From Pseudomonadota bacterium (lineage in GTDB: Bacteria > Pseudomonadota > Gammaproteobacteria > Burkholderiales > Burkholderiaceae_C): a stretch of DNA of 64,000 nucleotides. Position 1 is the first letter of the stretch. Every line of letters starts with the position of its first letter. The stretch spans positions 1 to 64,000 of the forward strand of contig JAKOZT010000015.1 in NCBI GenBank assembly GCA_029779845.1. The letters run 5' to 3'. The position numbers were made by a program, and so were the translations under genes. Of this stretch, positions 43,106 through 51,735 are shown piece after piece. The notes beneath the pieces are model-generated. The model was not told the DNA's origin and ran no database searches. It saw only the letters and a program-made list of their open reading frames with translations.

Positions 43106-44263
43106 ATGCAGTTCACCCCCGAGCACGAGCAGATCGCCGACACCGTCAAGCGCTTCGTCGCCAAGGAGATCAACCCGCAGGTCGCGCAGTGGGAGGCGGC
43201 GCAGCAGTTCCCCGCCCATGAGGTGTTCAAGAAGCTCGGCGAGCTGGGCCTGCTGGGCATCAAGTACCCGGCCGAGGTGGGCGGCATGGGGCTGGACTTC
43301 AGCTACTCGATGGCGATGGCCGAGGCGCTGGGCGACTGCCATTGCGGCGGCGTGCCGATGGCCATCGGCGTGCAGACCGACATGGCCACGCCGGCGCTGG
43401 CACGCTTCGGCTCCGACGAACTGAAGCGCGAATTCCTCGCGCCGGCCATCGCGGGCGACTATGTCGCCTGCGTCGGCGTCAGCGAGGCCGGCGGCGGCTC
43501 GGACGTCGCGGCATTGAAGACCACGGCGCGCAAGGACGGCGGCGACTACGTGATCGACGGCGCCAAGATGTGGATCACCAACGGCCTGCAGGCCGACTGG
43601 TGCTGCCTGCTCGCCAACACCTCGGAGCAGGGCGGGCCGCACCGCAACAAGAGCCTGATCGTGGTGCCGATGGACGCCCGGGGCATCACGAAGCAGAAGA
43701 TCCGCAAGATCGGCATGGACTCGTCGGACACCGCGCAGCTCTTCTTCGACAAGGTGCGCGTGCCGCGCCGCCATCTGATCGGCGAGGAGGGTGCGGGCTT
43801 CACGATGCAGATGCTGCAGTTCCAGGAAGAGCGGCTGTGGGCCGCGGCCAGTTCGCTGCGCACGCTGGACCGGCTGATCGACAGCACCATCGAGTACACG
43901 CGAGCGCGCCAGGCCTTCGGCAAGAGCATCCTCGACAACCAGGTGGTGCACTTTCGCCTCGCTGAATTGCGCACCGAAGTCGAGGCGCTGCGTGCGCTGA
44001 CCTGGCGCGCGGTGGCGATGTACGTGGAAGGCCAGGACGTGACGCGCCTCGCCTCGATGGCCAAGCTCAAGTGCGGCCGGCTCGCGCGCGAGGTGGCCGA
44101 TGCGTGCCTGCAGTACTGGGGCGGCATGGGCTTCACCTGGGACAACCCGGTCTCGCAAGCCTATCGCGACGGAAGGCTGACCTCGATCGGCGGCGGCGCC
44201 GACGAGGTGATGCTGTCCATCATCTGCAAGCTCGAAGGCACGCTGCCGAAAGAGACGCGGTGA
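43106..44263 (+). CDS. Acyl-CoA dehydrogenase
   Basis: A 385-residue FAD-dependent acyl-CoA dehydrogenase (ACVGVSEAGGGSDVAALKT; YVIDGAKMWITNGLQADW; YTRARQAFGKSILDNQVV). The C-terminal segment reads YRDGRLTSIGGGADEVM, lacking the usual catalytic Glu there; a Glu in FQEERLWAA fits the alternative position used by isovaleryl-CoA and long-chain dehydrogenases. It probably introduces the double bond needed before carboxylation. It lies 13 nt after the beta subunit and overlaps the alpha subunit (GTGA). Confidence 0.93.
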   Translation: MQFTPEHEQIADTVKRFVAKEINPQVAQWEAAQQFPAHEVFKKLGELGLLGIKYPAEVGGMGLDFSYSMAMAEALGDCHCGGVPMAIGVQTDMATPALARFGSDELKREFLAPAIAGDYVACVGVSEAGGGSDVAALKTTARKDGGDYVIDGAKMWITNGLQADWCCLLANTSEQGGPHRNKSLIVVPMDARGITKQKIRKIGMDSSDTAQLFFDKVRVPRRHLIGEEGAGFTMQMLQFQEERLWAAASSLRTLDRLIDSTIEYTRARQAFGKSILDNQVVHFRLAELRTEVEALRALTWRAVAMYVEGQDVTRLASMAKLKCGRLAREVADACLQYWGGMGFTWDNPVSQAYRDGRLTSIGGGADEVMLSIICKLEGTLPKETR

Positions 44264-46131
44264 GCTTCGAGACGATCCTGGTTGCCAACCGCGGCGAGAT
44301 CGCCTGCCGCGTGATGCGTACGGCGCGGGCCTTGGGCTACCGCACGGTAGCGGTGTTCGGCGCGGCGGACGCGAACGCGCTGCACGTGCGGCAGGCGGAC
44401 GCGGCGGTGCGCATCGAGTCGTACCTGGACGGCGCGGCGATCATCGCGGCGGCGAAGCGCAGCAGCGCGCAGGCCATCCACCCCGGCTACGGCTTCCTGA
44501 GCGAGAACGCCGGCTTCGCGCAGGCCTGTGCCGATGCCGGGCTGGTGTTCGTCGGCCCGGGCCCGCAGGCGATCCGCGCGATGGGCGACAAGGCCGAAGC
44601 CAAGCGCCGCATGCACGAAGCCGGCGTGCCGTGCGCGCCGGGTTATCTCGGCGACGCGCAGGACGAGGCCACGCTGCGCGGCGAGGCGCTGAAGCTCGGC
44701 TTTCCGCTGCTGGTCAAGGCCGTGGCCGGCGGCGGCGGGCGCGGCATGCGGCTCGCGCACGACGCTGCCGATCTCGCCGAAGCGATCGCCGGTGCACGCC
44801 GTGAAGCGGCCAGCGCCTTCGGCGACAACCGGCTGATGCTGGAACGCCTGATCGAAGGCGGCCGGCACATCGAGATCCAGGTCTTCGCCGATGCGCAGGG
44901 CCACGTGATCCACCTCGGCGAGCGCGATTGCAGCGTGCAGCGTCGCCGCCAGAAGCTGATCGAGGAGTCGCCCTCGCCGGCAGTGTCGCCCGCGCTGCGT
45001 GAGGCGATGAGGCGTGATGCGGTGGCGGCGGCGCGCGCGGTGGGCTACCTCGGCGCAGGCACGGTGGAGTTCATCGTCGATGCGAGCGGGCGCCACTTCT
45101 TCCTGGAGATGAACACGCGCCTGCAGGTCGAACACCCGGTGACGGAATGCGTGACCGGGCTCGATCTGGTCGAGTGGCAATTGCGTGTCGCGGCCGGAGA
45201 GCCGCTGCCGATGACGCAGGACGACATCACGCTGCGCGGCCATGCGATCGAGGCGCGGCTGTACGCGGAAGATCCGTACAACGGCTTCACGCCGCAGACC
45301 GGCACGGTGCTGCACTGGCGGCCCGAGGCGGCGGCGCCGGGCGTTCGCATCGACCACGGCATCGCCGAGGGCGACGTGGTCAGCCCCTTCTACGACGCCT
45401 TGCTCGCCAAGCTGATCGTGCACGGGCGCGATCGCGACGACGCGATCCGCCGCCTGCGCGCCGCGCTCGCCGACGTGCCGCTGCTGGGCCTGAAGACCAA
45501 CGCCAGCTTTCTGCGCGAGCTGCTCGACCACGAGGTCTTTCGCCGCGGCGAAGCGACCACCGCCTGGCTCGACGAAGCGCCGCTCCGCAGCGCGCCCGAA
45601 CCCGACGACGAAGACTGGCAGCTCGCCGCCGCCGCCTTCGCGCTGCGCGAGGGCATGCCGCAGCGCCCCGACAGCGTGGCGGCCTACGACCTGACGCTCC
45701 AGGCCGGCGACACACGCCGCACGCTGCGCATGCACCCCGCGACGCTGGAAGCGCGCCTGATCGAAGCCGACGCGGCCTCGCTGCGCTACGAGTGGCGCGG
45801 CGTGCAGCGCCGCCGCGTCGCGCGCTGGCAAGGCGGCACGCTGCACCTCGCGCGCGACGGTCACGTCTTCGTCTTCAGCGAGCCCTCGCCGTTGCCCGAG
45901 ACGATCACCGCCAGCGACCCGCGCCGCGCGCTCGCGCCGGTGGCCGGCCTCGTCGCCAAGCTGTCCGTCAAGGAGGGCGACGTGGTCGAGGCCGGCGCGC
46001 CGCTCGCCTGCATCGCGGCGATGAAGATGGAGATGTGGGTCGCGGCCGGCGTTGCCGGGCGCGTCGCGCGCGTCGCGGTGGCCGAGGGTGCGCAGGTGGC
46101 GAGCCGCGCGCTGCTAATCGAACTGGAATGA
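44260..46131 (+). CDS. Acyl-CoA carboxylase alpha subunit (biotin carboxylase + BCCP)
   Basis: A 623-residue protein: biotin carboxylase (ILVANRGEIACRVMRTARALGY, HPGYGFLSENAGFAQAC, KAVAGGGGRGMR, FFLEMNTRLQVEHPVTE) over residues 1-445, a linker domain, and a C-terminal biotinyl domain with the lysine in AMKMEM (K589). It carboxylates biotin with ATP and bicarbonate for the beta subunit. The start is GTG 44260 overlapping the dehydrogenase TGA. The BKACE gene follows after 4 nt, so all four genes form one operon. Confidence 0.94.
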   Translation: MSFETILVANRGEIACRVMRTARALGYRTVAVFGAADANALHVRQADAAVRIESYLDGAAIIAAAKRSSAQAIHPGYGFLSENAGFAQACADAGLVFVGPGPQAIRAMGDKAEAKRRMHEAGVPCAPGYLGDAQDEATLRGEALKLGFPLLVKAVAGGGGRGMRLAHDAADLAEAIAGARREAASAFGDNRLMLERLIEGGRHIEIQVFADAQGHVIHLGERDCSVQRRRQKLIEESPSPAVSPALREAMRRDAVAAARAVGYLGAGTVEFIVDASGRHFFLEMNTRLQVEHPVTECVTGLDLVEWQLRVAAGEPLPMTQDDITLRGHAIEARLYAEDPYNGFTPQTGTVLHWRPEAAAPGVRIDHGIAEGDVVSPFYDALLAKLIVHGRDRDDAIRRLRAALADVPLLGLKTNASFLRELLDHEVFRRGEATTAWLDEAPLRSAPEPDDEDWQLAAAAFALREGMPQRPDSVAAYDLTLQAGDTRRTLRMHPATLEARLIEADAASLRYEWRGVQRRRVARWQGGTLHLARDGHVFVFSEPSPLPETITASDPRRALAPVAGLVAKLSVKEGDVVEAGAPLACIAAMKMEMWVAAGVAGRVARVAVAEGAQVASRALLIELE

Positions 46132-46135
46132 CCGC

Positions 46136-47005
46136 ATGGACCAGGCCATCCTCACCTGCGCGCTGACCGGCGTGCTCACCGACCCGAAGCAGCATCCGGT
46201 GCCGGTGACGCCGGCGCAGATGGCCGCCGAGGCGCGCGATGCCTTCAACGCCGGCGCGGCCATCATGCACGTGCACCTGCGCGCGCAGCAGCCCGGCCGC
46301 GGCCATCTGCCGAGCTGGGATCCCGATGTGGCGGAAGAGCTCGTGAACGCCATCCGCGCCGCCTGCCCCGGCGTGATCATCAATCTGAGCACCGGCGTGA
46401 TCGGCGACGACATCGCCGGCCCGGCCGAGTGCATCCGCCGCGTCAGACCCGAGATCGCCGCCTGCAATGCCGGCAGCCTCAACTACCTCAAGCTCAGGGC
46501 CGACGGGCAATGGGCCTGGCCGCCGATGGTGTTCGACAACCCGGTGGACAAGGTGCAGCGCTTCCTCGCGGTGATGGCCGAGTGCGGCACGCACCCGGAG
46601 TTCGAGTGCTTCGACGTCGGCATCGTGCGCTCGGTGGGCATGTACCTCGACGCCGGCATGGTCGCGCCGTCGATGGGCACGCCCGAATACAACTTCGTGA
46701 TGGGCGTGGCCTCGGGCATGCCGTGCGATGCCGATCTGCTCGCGCTGCTGCCGCGCTGGGTGAAGCCCGGCAGCGTGTGGCAGAGCACGCTGATCGGCCG
46801 CGCCGAGATCTGGCCGGTGCACCAGCGCACCGCCGAACTCGGCGGCATGCTGCGCAGCGGGCTGGAAGACACCTTCTACCTGCCGAACGGCGAACGCGCC
46901 GGCGGCAACGGCGCGCTGATCGAGGCGCTGGCCGCCTGCGCGCGCCGGGCCGGCCGCGCGGTGGCGAGCCCGGCCGAGGCGCGGCGGCTGCTCGGCCTCG
47001 CGTAG
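46136..47005 (+). CDS. 3-keto-acid cleavage enzyme (BKACE, DUF849) family
   Basis: A 289-residue TIM-barrel protein of the BKACE family; Zn-ligand histidines H45 and H47 are in AAIMHVHLR, with NLSTG and a conserved C-terminal Glu region. Characterised members react a beta-keto acid with acetyl-CoA to give acetoacetate and a CoA ester. As the last gene of a carboxylase/dehydrogenase operon it could cleave the product of that route. The substrate is unknown, and this gene set is not one I can match to a named pathway. Confidence 0.87.
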   Translation: MDQAILTCALTGVLTDPKQHPVPVTPAQMAAEARDAFNAGAAIMHVHLRAQQPGRGHLPSWDPDVAEELVNAIRAACPGVIINLSTGVIGDDIAGPAECIRRVRPEIAACNAGSLNYLKLRADGQWAWPPMVFDNPVDKVQRFLAVMAECGTHPEFECFDVGIVRSVGMYLDAGMVAPSMGTPEYNFVMGVASGMPCDADLLALLPRWVKPGSVWQSTLIGRAEIWPVHQRTAELGGMLRSGLEDTFYLPNGERAGGNGALIEALAACARRAGRAVASPAEARRLLGLA

Positions 47006-47009
47006 CGGA

Positions 47010-49340
47010 TCAGTGCAGCGTGTTCATCTCCGGCGCGTGCGGCTGCCACGCGCTGCGGAACTTCTGCAACTCGATCAGCGGCCTGGGCGGCGAGACCAGG
47101 TAGCCCTGCACCTCGTCGCAGCCGGCCTTGGCCACCACCGCGAGCTGCTGCGCCGTCTCCACGCCCTCGCACACCGTGCGCATGCCCAGCGTGGTGGCGA
47201 GCTGCGCGATCATCCTGACGATTGCGCGCGCGTCCTTCTGCAACAGCACCTCGTTGACGAAGGCGCGGTCGATCTTCAGCGTGTCGAACGGGAAGCGCCG
47301 CAGGTAGGCGAGCGACGAGTAGCCGACGCCGAAGTCGTCGAGCGCCACGCGCACGCCCAGGCCGCGCAGCGCGTGCAGCTGCTCCAGCGCGCCCTGCACG
47401 TCGTCCATCAGCACCGATTCGGTGATCTCCAGCTCGAGCATCGCCGGGTTCAGCCCCGACTCGCGCAGCGCATCGCGCACGTGCGTGACGAAGCGCGTGT
47501 CGCGCAGCTGCGCCGGCGAGAGGTTCACCGAGATGCACAGCCCCGCCAGCGGCCCGGCCCCGGCGCGGCAGGCCTCCAGCAGCGCCCAGCGGCCGATGTC
47601 GTCGATCAGGCCGGTCTGCTCGGCGATCGGGATGAACTCGCCCGGGCTGACGCGGCCCAGCGCCGGGTGGTCCCAGCGCATCAGCGCCTCGACGCCGACG
47701 ATGGTCCAGCCGTCGATGTCGACCTTGGGCTGCCAATGCAGCGAGAGCTGCTCGTGCAGCACCGCGTGGCGCAGGCCTTCTTCCACCGCCACGCGGCGCC
47801 GGCTGTGCTCGCCCATCGCGGGGGAGTACGCGGCGTGGCGGCCGCGGCCCGCCTCCTTGGCGGCGTACAGCGCGGTGTCGGCCTGCACCAGCAGGTCGTC
47901 GACGCCGCCCGCTTCAGCGTCGAACAGCGTGATGCCGACGCTCGCGCCGACGCGCAGATGCCGGCCCTGTACGGCGATCGGCGCCTGCAGGGCGTCGATC
48001 AATCGCGCGGCCAGCGTCGCGGCCTCCTTCGCGTCGCCCGTGTGCGTCATCAGCACCGCGAACTCGTCGCCGCCCAGGCGCGCCACCAGGTCGCCGGTGC
48101 GCAGCGTCTCGCGCAGGCGCTGGGCCACGCACTTGAGCAGCTCGTCGCCGGCGCTGTGGCCGAGGCTGTCGTTGACGACCTTGAAGTGATCCAGGTCGAC
48201 CATCAGCAGCGCGCCCGGCCTGCGCTGGCGCAGCGCGCCGGCCAGCGCGTCGCGCAGCGTGAAGCGGTTCGCCAGGCCGGTGAGCGAATCGGTGTGCGCG
48301 AGCTGGCGCAGCTGGCGCTCGGCGGCCACCTTGTCGGTCACGTCGGCGATCACGCCGCGCCAGCCGAGGGTGCGGCCGCGCTCGTCGAGCAGGCGCTTGC
48401 CGTTGATCGACAGATGGCGCAGCGCGTCGCCGTCGCGCAGCGCGAGGCGCTGGTCGCGAAACGGCGCGCCGGCGTCGAGCGCGTGCTGCAGCGCCTCGAC
48501 GCCTTCGAGCGCGCGGCGTTCGAGCAGCGGCAGGAACGTCTGCGCGCGGATGTCGGCCTCGCCCACGCCCAGCAGCTCGGCCAGCCGCGGCGAGAGGTGG
48601 TTGAGGTGGCCGGCGGGGCCGGTCTCCCACAGCGCCTCGTCGGCATGCTGCTCGAAATCCTGCAGCAGCACGGTCAGCATGCGCTCCTGGCGCTGCGCCT
48701 CCTTCTGCGAGGCGATCAGCGCGGTGGCCTTGCGCCAGGCGGCCAGCGAGCCCAGCACCGCCATCGGCGCGTACAGCGCCAGCAGCGCGGCCACGCCGAG
48801 GAAGGCCGCATCGCCGGTGCGCCACAGCGCCAGCAGCGCCGCGGCGGTGTGGATCGCCGCGTAGGCGATCGAGGCATAGGGCAGCGGGCTGAGCATGAAG
48901 GTGCCGGCGCCGAGCATGCCGGTGAACAGCGCCGCCAGCGCCAGCTGCTGCGGTGCGCCCGCGTGCGGGAACCACAGCAGCAGCATCGCCGACCACGCCA
49001 GCGACAGCGCCACCGCATTGCGCGTGGCGCGGTGCACGGCGCGCGAGGAGATCACCTCGAAGTTGCGCCGCCGGTTGCGCCACCAGTTGCGCGTGGCCAG
49101 CAGCGCGACCAGCACCATCGCCGCCACCCACCAGGCCATGCCGGGCGGCGGCGCGGGCTGGAAGGTCCACCACACCAGCAGCGCGCCGCCCAGATTGCAC
49201 AGCATCGCATAGGGCGTCAGGCGCAGCACCGTCAGCAGTTGCAGCGCGCGCAGGTGGCCGGCTTCGCGGCCGGCGTCGTCGTACATCGCGGCGATGCGCT
49301 GGCGCAGGCCGCGCAGGTCCAGGGCCGTGTCGAGAAGCAT
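47010..49340 (-). CDS. GGDEF-EAL bifunctional cyclic-di-GMP protein with membrane sensor and PAS domain
   Basis: A 776-residue protein: five to six N-terminal membrane helices (about 40-200), a PAS-like domain (about 220-340), a GGDEF domain with intact LGGDEFA, and an EAL domain with GVEALMRWD, ELEITESVLM, DDFGVGYSSL and EGVET. Both active sites look complete, so it may synthesise or degrade c-di-GMP depending on the signal. No Shine-Dalgarno sequence precedes ATG 49340 (the minus strand there is pyrimidine-rich), so the start is less certain. Confidence 0.92.
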   Translation of the reverse strand: MLLDTALDLRGLRQRIAAMYDDAGREAGHLRALQLLTVLRLTPYAMLCNLGGALLVWWTFQPAPPPGMAWWVAAMVLVALLATRNWWRNRRRNFEVISSRAVHRATRNAVALSLAWSAMLLLWFPHAGAPQQLALAALFTGMLGAGTFMLSPLPYASIAYAAIHTAAALLALWRTGDAAFLGVAALLALYAPMAVLGSLAAWRKATALIASQKEAQRQERMLTVLLQDFEQHADEALWETGPAGHLNHLSPRLAELLGVGEADIRAQTFLPLLERRALEGVEALQHALDAGAPFRDQRLALRDGDALRHLSINGKRLLDERGRTLGWRGVIADVTDKVAAERQLRQLAHTDSLTGLANRFTLRDALAGALRQRRPGALLMVDLDHFKVVNDSLGHSAGDELLKCVAQRLRETLRTGDLVARLGGDEFAVLMTHTGDAKEAATLAARLIDALQAPIAVQGRHLRVGASVGITLFDAEAGGVDDLLVQADTALYAAKEAGRGRHAAYSPAMGEHSRRRVAVEEGLRHAVLHEQLSLHWQPKVDIDGWTIVGVEALMRWDHPALGRVSPGEFIPIAEQTGLIDDIGRWALLEACRAGAGPLAGLCISVNLSPAQLRDTRFVTHVRDALRESGLNPAMLELEITESVLMDDVQGALEQLHALRGLGVRVALDDFGVGYSSLAYLRRFPFDTLKIDRAFVNEVLLQKDARAIVRMIAQLATTLGMRTVCEGVETAQQLAVVAKAGCDEVQGYLVSPPRPLIELQKFRSAWQPHAPEMNTLH

Positions 49341-49401
49341 GGGGGAGGGGGGAGTTCGCCTCCCTATCGACGCGCCGGCGCCGATCTTGAGGAACTGCTG
49401 C

Positions 49402-50274
49402 TCAGGCCGGCCGGCCCATCGCCTCGCCCATCGCTTCACCCATTCGCACGGCGCGGCCGGGTGCCCATTCCGTCTCGAAACGCAGCGTGTTCTTCGGGAA
49501 CAGCAGCACCACCGTGGAGCCGAGCAGGAAGCGGCCCATCTCGGCGCCGCGCGCGAGCGAGACGGCGCCGTCGCCATGCTCGGGGTAGCTCCACTCGCGC
49601 AGCGTGCCCGGGCGCGGCGGGTTGACCACGCCGTGCCACACGGTGGCCATGCTGCCGACGATGGTGGCGCCCACCAGCACCAGCACGAAGGGCCCGTGCG
49701 CCGATTCGAACAGGCACGCCACGCGCTCGTTGCGCGCGAACAGGCCCGGCACGCCGCGCGCCGTGACCGGGTTGACCGAGAACAGCGCGCCCGGCACGTG
49801 GATCATGCGCACCAGCCGGCCGGCGCAGGGCATGTGGATGCGGTGGTAGTCGCGCGGGCTCAGGTACAGCGTGGCGAAGCTGCCGCCCTCGAAGCGCGCG
49901 GCCAGCGCGGCATCGCCGCCGACCAGCGCGGCGGTCGTGTAGTCGTGGCCCTTGGCCTGGAAGATGCGGTCGCCCGCTATCGCGCCGAACTGGCTGATCG
50001 CGCCGTCCACCGGGCACAGCCAGGGCGCGTCGGCGAGCGGCCGCGCGCCGGGCTTGAGCGCGCGCGTGAAGAAGTCGTTGAAGGTGGCGTAGCTGGCGAT
50101 GTCGGGGTTCGCGGCCTCGGCCATGTCGACGCCGTAGCGCGCCACGAAGCGGCGGATCGCCGCGGTGGTGAGGCCACCCGCCGCATGGCGCGCCGCCGCG
50201 CCGGCGAGCGAGGTCAGCAGCTGCTTGGGCAGCAGGTACTGCGGCAGGACGGCAAGGCGGTCGGCGAGGCTCAT
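49402..50274 (-). CDS. psd: Phosphatidylserine decarboxylase proenzyme
   Basis: This inner-membrane enzyme makes phosphatidylethanolamine. The 290-residue proenzyme has the self-cleavage motif LGST near residue 253; the Ser becomes the pyruvoyl group of the alpha subunit. DYHRIHMPCAGRL and CPVDGAISQFG are other family blocks. TAGAAT on the minus strand lies 10 nt before ATG 50274 without a Shine-Dalgarno sequence. The gene is transcribed away from the DUF1992 gene. Confidence 0.95.
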   Translation of the reverse strand: MSLADRLAVLPQYLLPKQLLTSLAGAAARHAAGGLTTAAIRRFVARYGVDMAEAANPDIASYATFNDFFTRALKPGARPLADAPWLCPVDGAISQFGAIAGDRIFQAKGHDYTTAALVGGDAALAARFEGGSFATLYLSPRDYHRIHMPCAGRLVRMIHVPGALFSVNPVTARGVPGLFARNERVACLFESAHGPFVLVLVGATIVGSMATVWHGVVNPPRPGTLREWSYPEHGDGAVSLARGAEMGRFLLGSTVVLLFPKNTLRFETEWAPGRAVRMGEAMGEAMGRPA

Positions 50275-50319
50275 GGGCGGGCGGATTCTATCGGCCGGTG
50301 GTGGCATCATCGGCTCGCC

Positions 50320-50700
50320 ATGACATCCTCCGCAGACTCCGAACGCCGCAAGGCCGGAGATGCCGCGCTGCGCTCGCAGGACGAGGCGATCGCCGAGCAT
50401 CTGGACCAGGCCTTGCGCAGCGGCGAACTCGGCAGCGCCCCGAGCTTCGGCAAGCCCATGCCCGAGGCGGAGGGCTGGCACGAGACGCCGCTGGAATTCC
50501 GCCTGCCGTTCAAGATCCTCAAGAACGCGGGCGTCGTGCCGCCGGAGGTGGAACTCTTCCACAAACGCGGCGAGTTGAGGCGGGCGTTGGACGAAAGCGC
50601 GTCGGAGACCGAGCGCGAAGTGCTGCGGCAGCGGCTCGTCGATCTCGAACAGGTCATCGCGCTGCGTCTCGAAAGCCTGCGTTCGAGCGGGCGGCTGTAG
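50320..50700 (+). CDS. DUF1992 domain protein (DnaJ C28-like)
   Basis: A 126-residue protein with the DUF1992 core (LGSAPSFGKPMPEA..WHETPLEFRLPFKILKNAGVVPPEVELFHKRGEL), also found in DNAJC28 proteins. E. coli YhdN-type relatives are uncharacterised. No Shine-Dalgarno sequence is seen; CATCAT lies 9 nt before the ATG. It is followed after 7 nt by the DUF1697 gene. Confidence 0.87.
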   Translation: MTSSADSERRKAGDAALRSQDEAIAEHLDQALRSGELGSAPSFGKPMPEAEGWHETPLEFRLPFKILKNAGVVPPEVELFHKRGELRRALDESASETEREVLRQRLVDLEQVIALRLESLRSSGRL

Positions 50701-50707
50701 GCAGGCC

Positions 50708-51226
50708 ATGCCCCGATTCGTCGCCTTCCTGCGCGGTGTGAGTCCGCTGAACGCCAAGATGCCGGAGCTGAAGGCCAGCTTCGAGGGCGCGGGGTTCACC
50801 GATGTCCGCACGATTCTCTCCAGCGGCAACGTCGTGTTCGACGCTGCGACGGCGATCGAATCGGACATCGAGCGGCAAGCCGAAGAGGCGATGGTCCGCA
50901 CGCTCGGCCGCAGCTTCTTCACGATCGTCCGGCCCTCGGAGTACCTCCGGCAACTGCTCGCCGCCGATCCCTACCGGCTGCACGGCATCCCGAGCGAGGC
51001 CAAGCGCGTGGTGAGCTTCCTGCGCACGGCGCGCGAGCCGCGCGTCGCGCTGCCGCTGGCCGAGGATTTTGCGTCGGTGTTCCTGTGCAGCGGCCGCGAG
51101 GCCTTCACGGCCTACCTGCCCATCGGCGACCAGGGGCCGGTCTTCATGAACCTCATCGAGCGGGCCTTCGGCAAGGAGGTCACGACGCGCACGCTGGATA
51201 CGGTGGCGCGGTGTGCGGCGGCGTAG
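50708..51226 (+). CDS. DUF1697 family protein
   Basis: A 172-residue protein with the DUF1697 opening FVAFLRGVSPLNAKMPELKASFEGAGFTDVRTILSSGNVVFDA and the end motif R(T)LDTVARCAA. The fold is ferredoxin-like; the function is unknown. It is likely in an operon with the DUF1992 gene and is convergent with hicB. Confidence 0.88.
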   Translation: MPRFVAFLRGVSPLNAKMPELKASFEGAGFTDVRTILSSGNVVFDAATAIESDIERQAEEAMVRTLGRSFFTIVRPSEYLRQLLAADPYRLHGIPSEAKRVVSFLRTAREPRVALPLAEDFASVFLCSGREAFTAYLPIGDQGPVFMNLIERAFGKEVTTRTLDTVARCAAA

Positions 51227-51250
51227 CCGGGCGCCGCCGCTCGAACGACG

Positions 51251-51463
51251 CTACGCCGCGAGTTCGATGTACTCGACCTTGCTGGTCGGTTCGGGAATGG
51301 GAACCCCGTCTTCGCGCATTCCCTCCAGGTGGAAAGCGATCGCTTCCCGAATCTCGGCTTCCACCTCCGCGACCGTGCCGCCGGTGGCAACGCAACCCGG
51401 CAGATCCGGGACGTAGGCAGAGTAGTTGCCTTCGGCCTTCTCGATGACGACGGCGTACTTCAT
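51251..51463 (-). CDS. hicB: HicB-family antitoxin-like protein (orphan)
   Basis: A 70-residue HicB fold protein (MKYAVVIEKAEGNYSAYVPDLPGCVATGGTVAEVEAEIREAIAFHLEGMREDG), consisting of the partial RNase-H-like domain without a long C-terminal DNA-binding region. GAGG lies 8 nt before the ATG. The upstream hicA is reduced to its last codons, so there is no intact toxin partner here. It may neutralise HicA toxins encoded elsewhere or be a relic. Confidence 0.85.
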   Translation of the reverse strand: MKYAVVIEKAEGNYSAYVPDLPGCVATGGTVAEVEAEIREAIAFHLEGMREDGVPIPEPTSKVEYIELAA

Positions 51464-51471
51464 GGTGAACC

Positions 51472-51528
51472 TCACTTCTTCAAACCGGCTTGCTTGAAGA
51501 TGCTGCCGAGTGTACCGACGGCAAGATC
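51472..51528 (-). pseudogene. C-terminal remnant of hicA toxin gene
   Basis: On the minus strand the frame ending at TGA 51472-51474 reads DLAVGTLGSIFKQAGLKK, the typical C-terminus of HicA mRNA interferases, 8 nt before hicB as in intact hicAB operons. The rest of hicA, including the catalytic His region, is missing. The similarity stops near 51525-51530, where a different remnant begins. The upstream boundary is approximate. Confidence 0.7.
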
Positions 51529-51692
51529 ATCGCAAGCGCCACAAGGCCGCGTGGGCGTTCTTCAAGGCCACGCCGCCGAGCTATCGCAAGGTGATGCTGC
51601 ACTGGATCACCACCGCCAAGCGACCCGAAACGAGAGCATCGCGTTTGACCCAACTCATGCAGGCCTGTTCCGCCGGCAAGCGCCTGCGCTGA
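51526..51692 (+). pseudogene. C-terminal remnant of a YdeI/OmpD-associated family gene
   Basis: The plus-strand frame ending at TGA 51692 reads HRKRHKAAWAFFKATPPSYR then WITTAKRPETRASRL, resembling the C-terminus of YdeI/OmpD-associated (bacteriocin-protection) proteins. The N-terminal two thirds are absent; sequence upstream is the hicA remnant on the opposite strand. A GTG at 51510 could still start a 60-codon ORF, but the protein would be incomplete. The left boundary is approximate. Confidence 0.65.
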
Positions 51693-51735
51693 GCGGAGCG
51701 GAACCGCTCCGTTCTTCTGTTAGAACGGCGGCGCC

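Noticed and set aside
51510..51692. 60-codon ORF starting at GTG 51510 as an intact small gene
   Set aside because: Its translation matches only the C-terminal part of YdeI-type proteins and its first codons lie in the hicA remnant, so a broken gene is the better reading.
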